64,000 bases of DNA. It comes from CAILZL01 sp050181835. Its GTDB lineage: Bacteria > Pseudomonadota > Gammaproteobacteria > Steroidobacterales > Steroidobacteraceae. Shown here piece after piece: positions 63,877 through 64,000 of this stretch (position 1 is the stretch's first letter; the number at the start of each line of letters is the position of its first letter). Position numbers and translations under genes: made by a program. The notes beneath the pieces are model-generated. The model did no database searches. It was not told the origin of the DNA and saw nothing but the letters and a program-made list of their open reading frames with translations. The stretch covers positions 128,404-192,403 of the forward strand of contig JBFXCU010000003.1 of NCBI GenBank assembly GCA_050181835.1. The letters run 5' to 3'.

Positions 63877-64000
63877 GGGCCTGTTAACACTAGCGCAGAC
63901 CTTCGACGATGAGGGCGAAGTAGATGAAGGCAATGAACACCAGATCGAGCTTGTCGAAGCGACTGAAGATGCGGCGAAAGCCCTTGAGTCGACGGAATAG
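63877..64000 (-). mobile_element. Right end of an IS5-family element, continues beyond the window
   Basis: GGGCCTGTTAACAC (63877-63890) is the terminal inverted repeat typical of IS427-type members. Next to it the minus strand encodes the last 36 residues of a transposase, RLKGFRRIFSRFDKLDLVFI and then FIYFALIVEGLR, ending in a stop at 63890-63892. The rest lies outside the window, so whether it is active cannot be judged. Between 63748 and 63876 nothing is recognised. Confidence 0.85.

Overview
The window looks like a chromosomal segment of a Gram-negative gammaproteobacterium. The evidence is the lipid A/Kdo/heptose genes (waaA, lpxL-type, kdkA, heptosyltransferase), TolC, two TonB-dependent receptors, mpl and rnd, all with gammaproteobacterial-looking proteins. 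Lineage below class cannot be fixed by eye. No rRNA, tRNA, CRISPR array, phage or replication origin was seen.

Layout. 1-7.3 kb is mostly housekeeping: ggt end, mutM, an acyl desaturase, a NYN/LOTUS RNase-like protein, mpl and rnd. 7.5-18.6 kb is accessory: a DUF1080 lipoprotein, an aromatic-acid-type MFS permease, a VOC protein, a PQQ- and haem-dependent alcohol dehydrogenase, a PepSY protein, a TetR-controlled bicupin/SDR pair, and a secreted NAD-binding-fold protein whose 3' end is duplicated beside a decayed LysR gene. 18.7-25.6 kb is a tight operon for protocatechuate 4,5-cleavage (ligK-galD-ligJ-ligI-ligA-ligB-ligC plus an aldo/keto reductase). It can carry protocatechuate to pyruvate and oxaloacetate.

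27.4-33.2 kb is a CoA-dependent side-chain pathway: VOC protein, class III CoA-transferase, SnoaL-like protein, enoyl-CoA hydratase homologue, hydroxycinnamoyl-CoA hydratase-lyase-like enzyme and aldehyde dehydrogenase. Between the last two lie the debris of a tandem duplication. I infer that this block makes aromatic aldehydes and acids that could feed the lig operon after hydroxylation or demethylation, although those steps are not encoded here. 33.5-47.9 kb has two paralogous pairs of uncharacterised exported proteins (DUF6152 plus a partner), a molybdenum hydroxylase (IorAB type), a Bcr/CflA pump, SnoaL, GlcG and DoxX-like proteins, a general TonB receptor, and a receptor closely resembling the E. 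coli PQQ receptor PqqU (YncD).

49-53.6 kb is a pyrophosphate-centred module: adenylate kinase with a histone-like lysine-rich tail, PPi-dependent phosphofructokinase and an H+-pumping pyrophosphatase. It is followed by two decayed genes of the hydroxyquinol pathway. 54.1-63.7 kb returns to core functions: a GGDEF-EAL protein, Pcm-like protein, rhodanese, TolC and LPS inner-core genes. The last ~120 bases are the end of an IS5-type element that runs out of the window.

The recurring theme is aromatic (lignin-type) catabolism in a genome that is reshuffling. There are remnants of IS3, IS30 and IS5-type elements, a lost LysR regulator, a half-deleted ech/aldehyde dehydrogenase duplicate, a molybdenum hydroxylase remnant and hydroxyquinol-pathway remnants.
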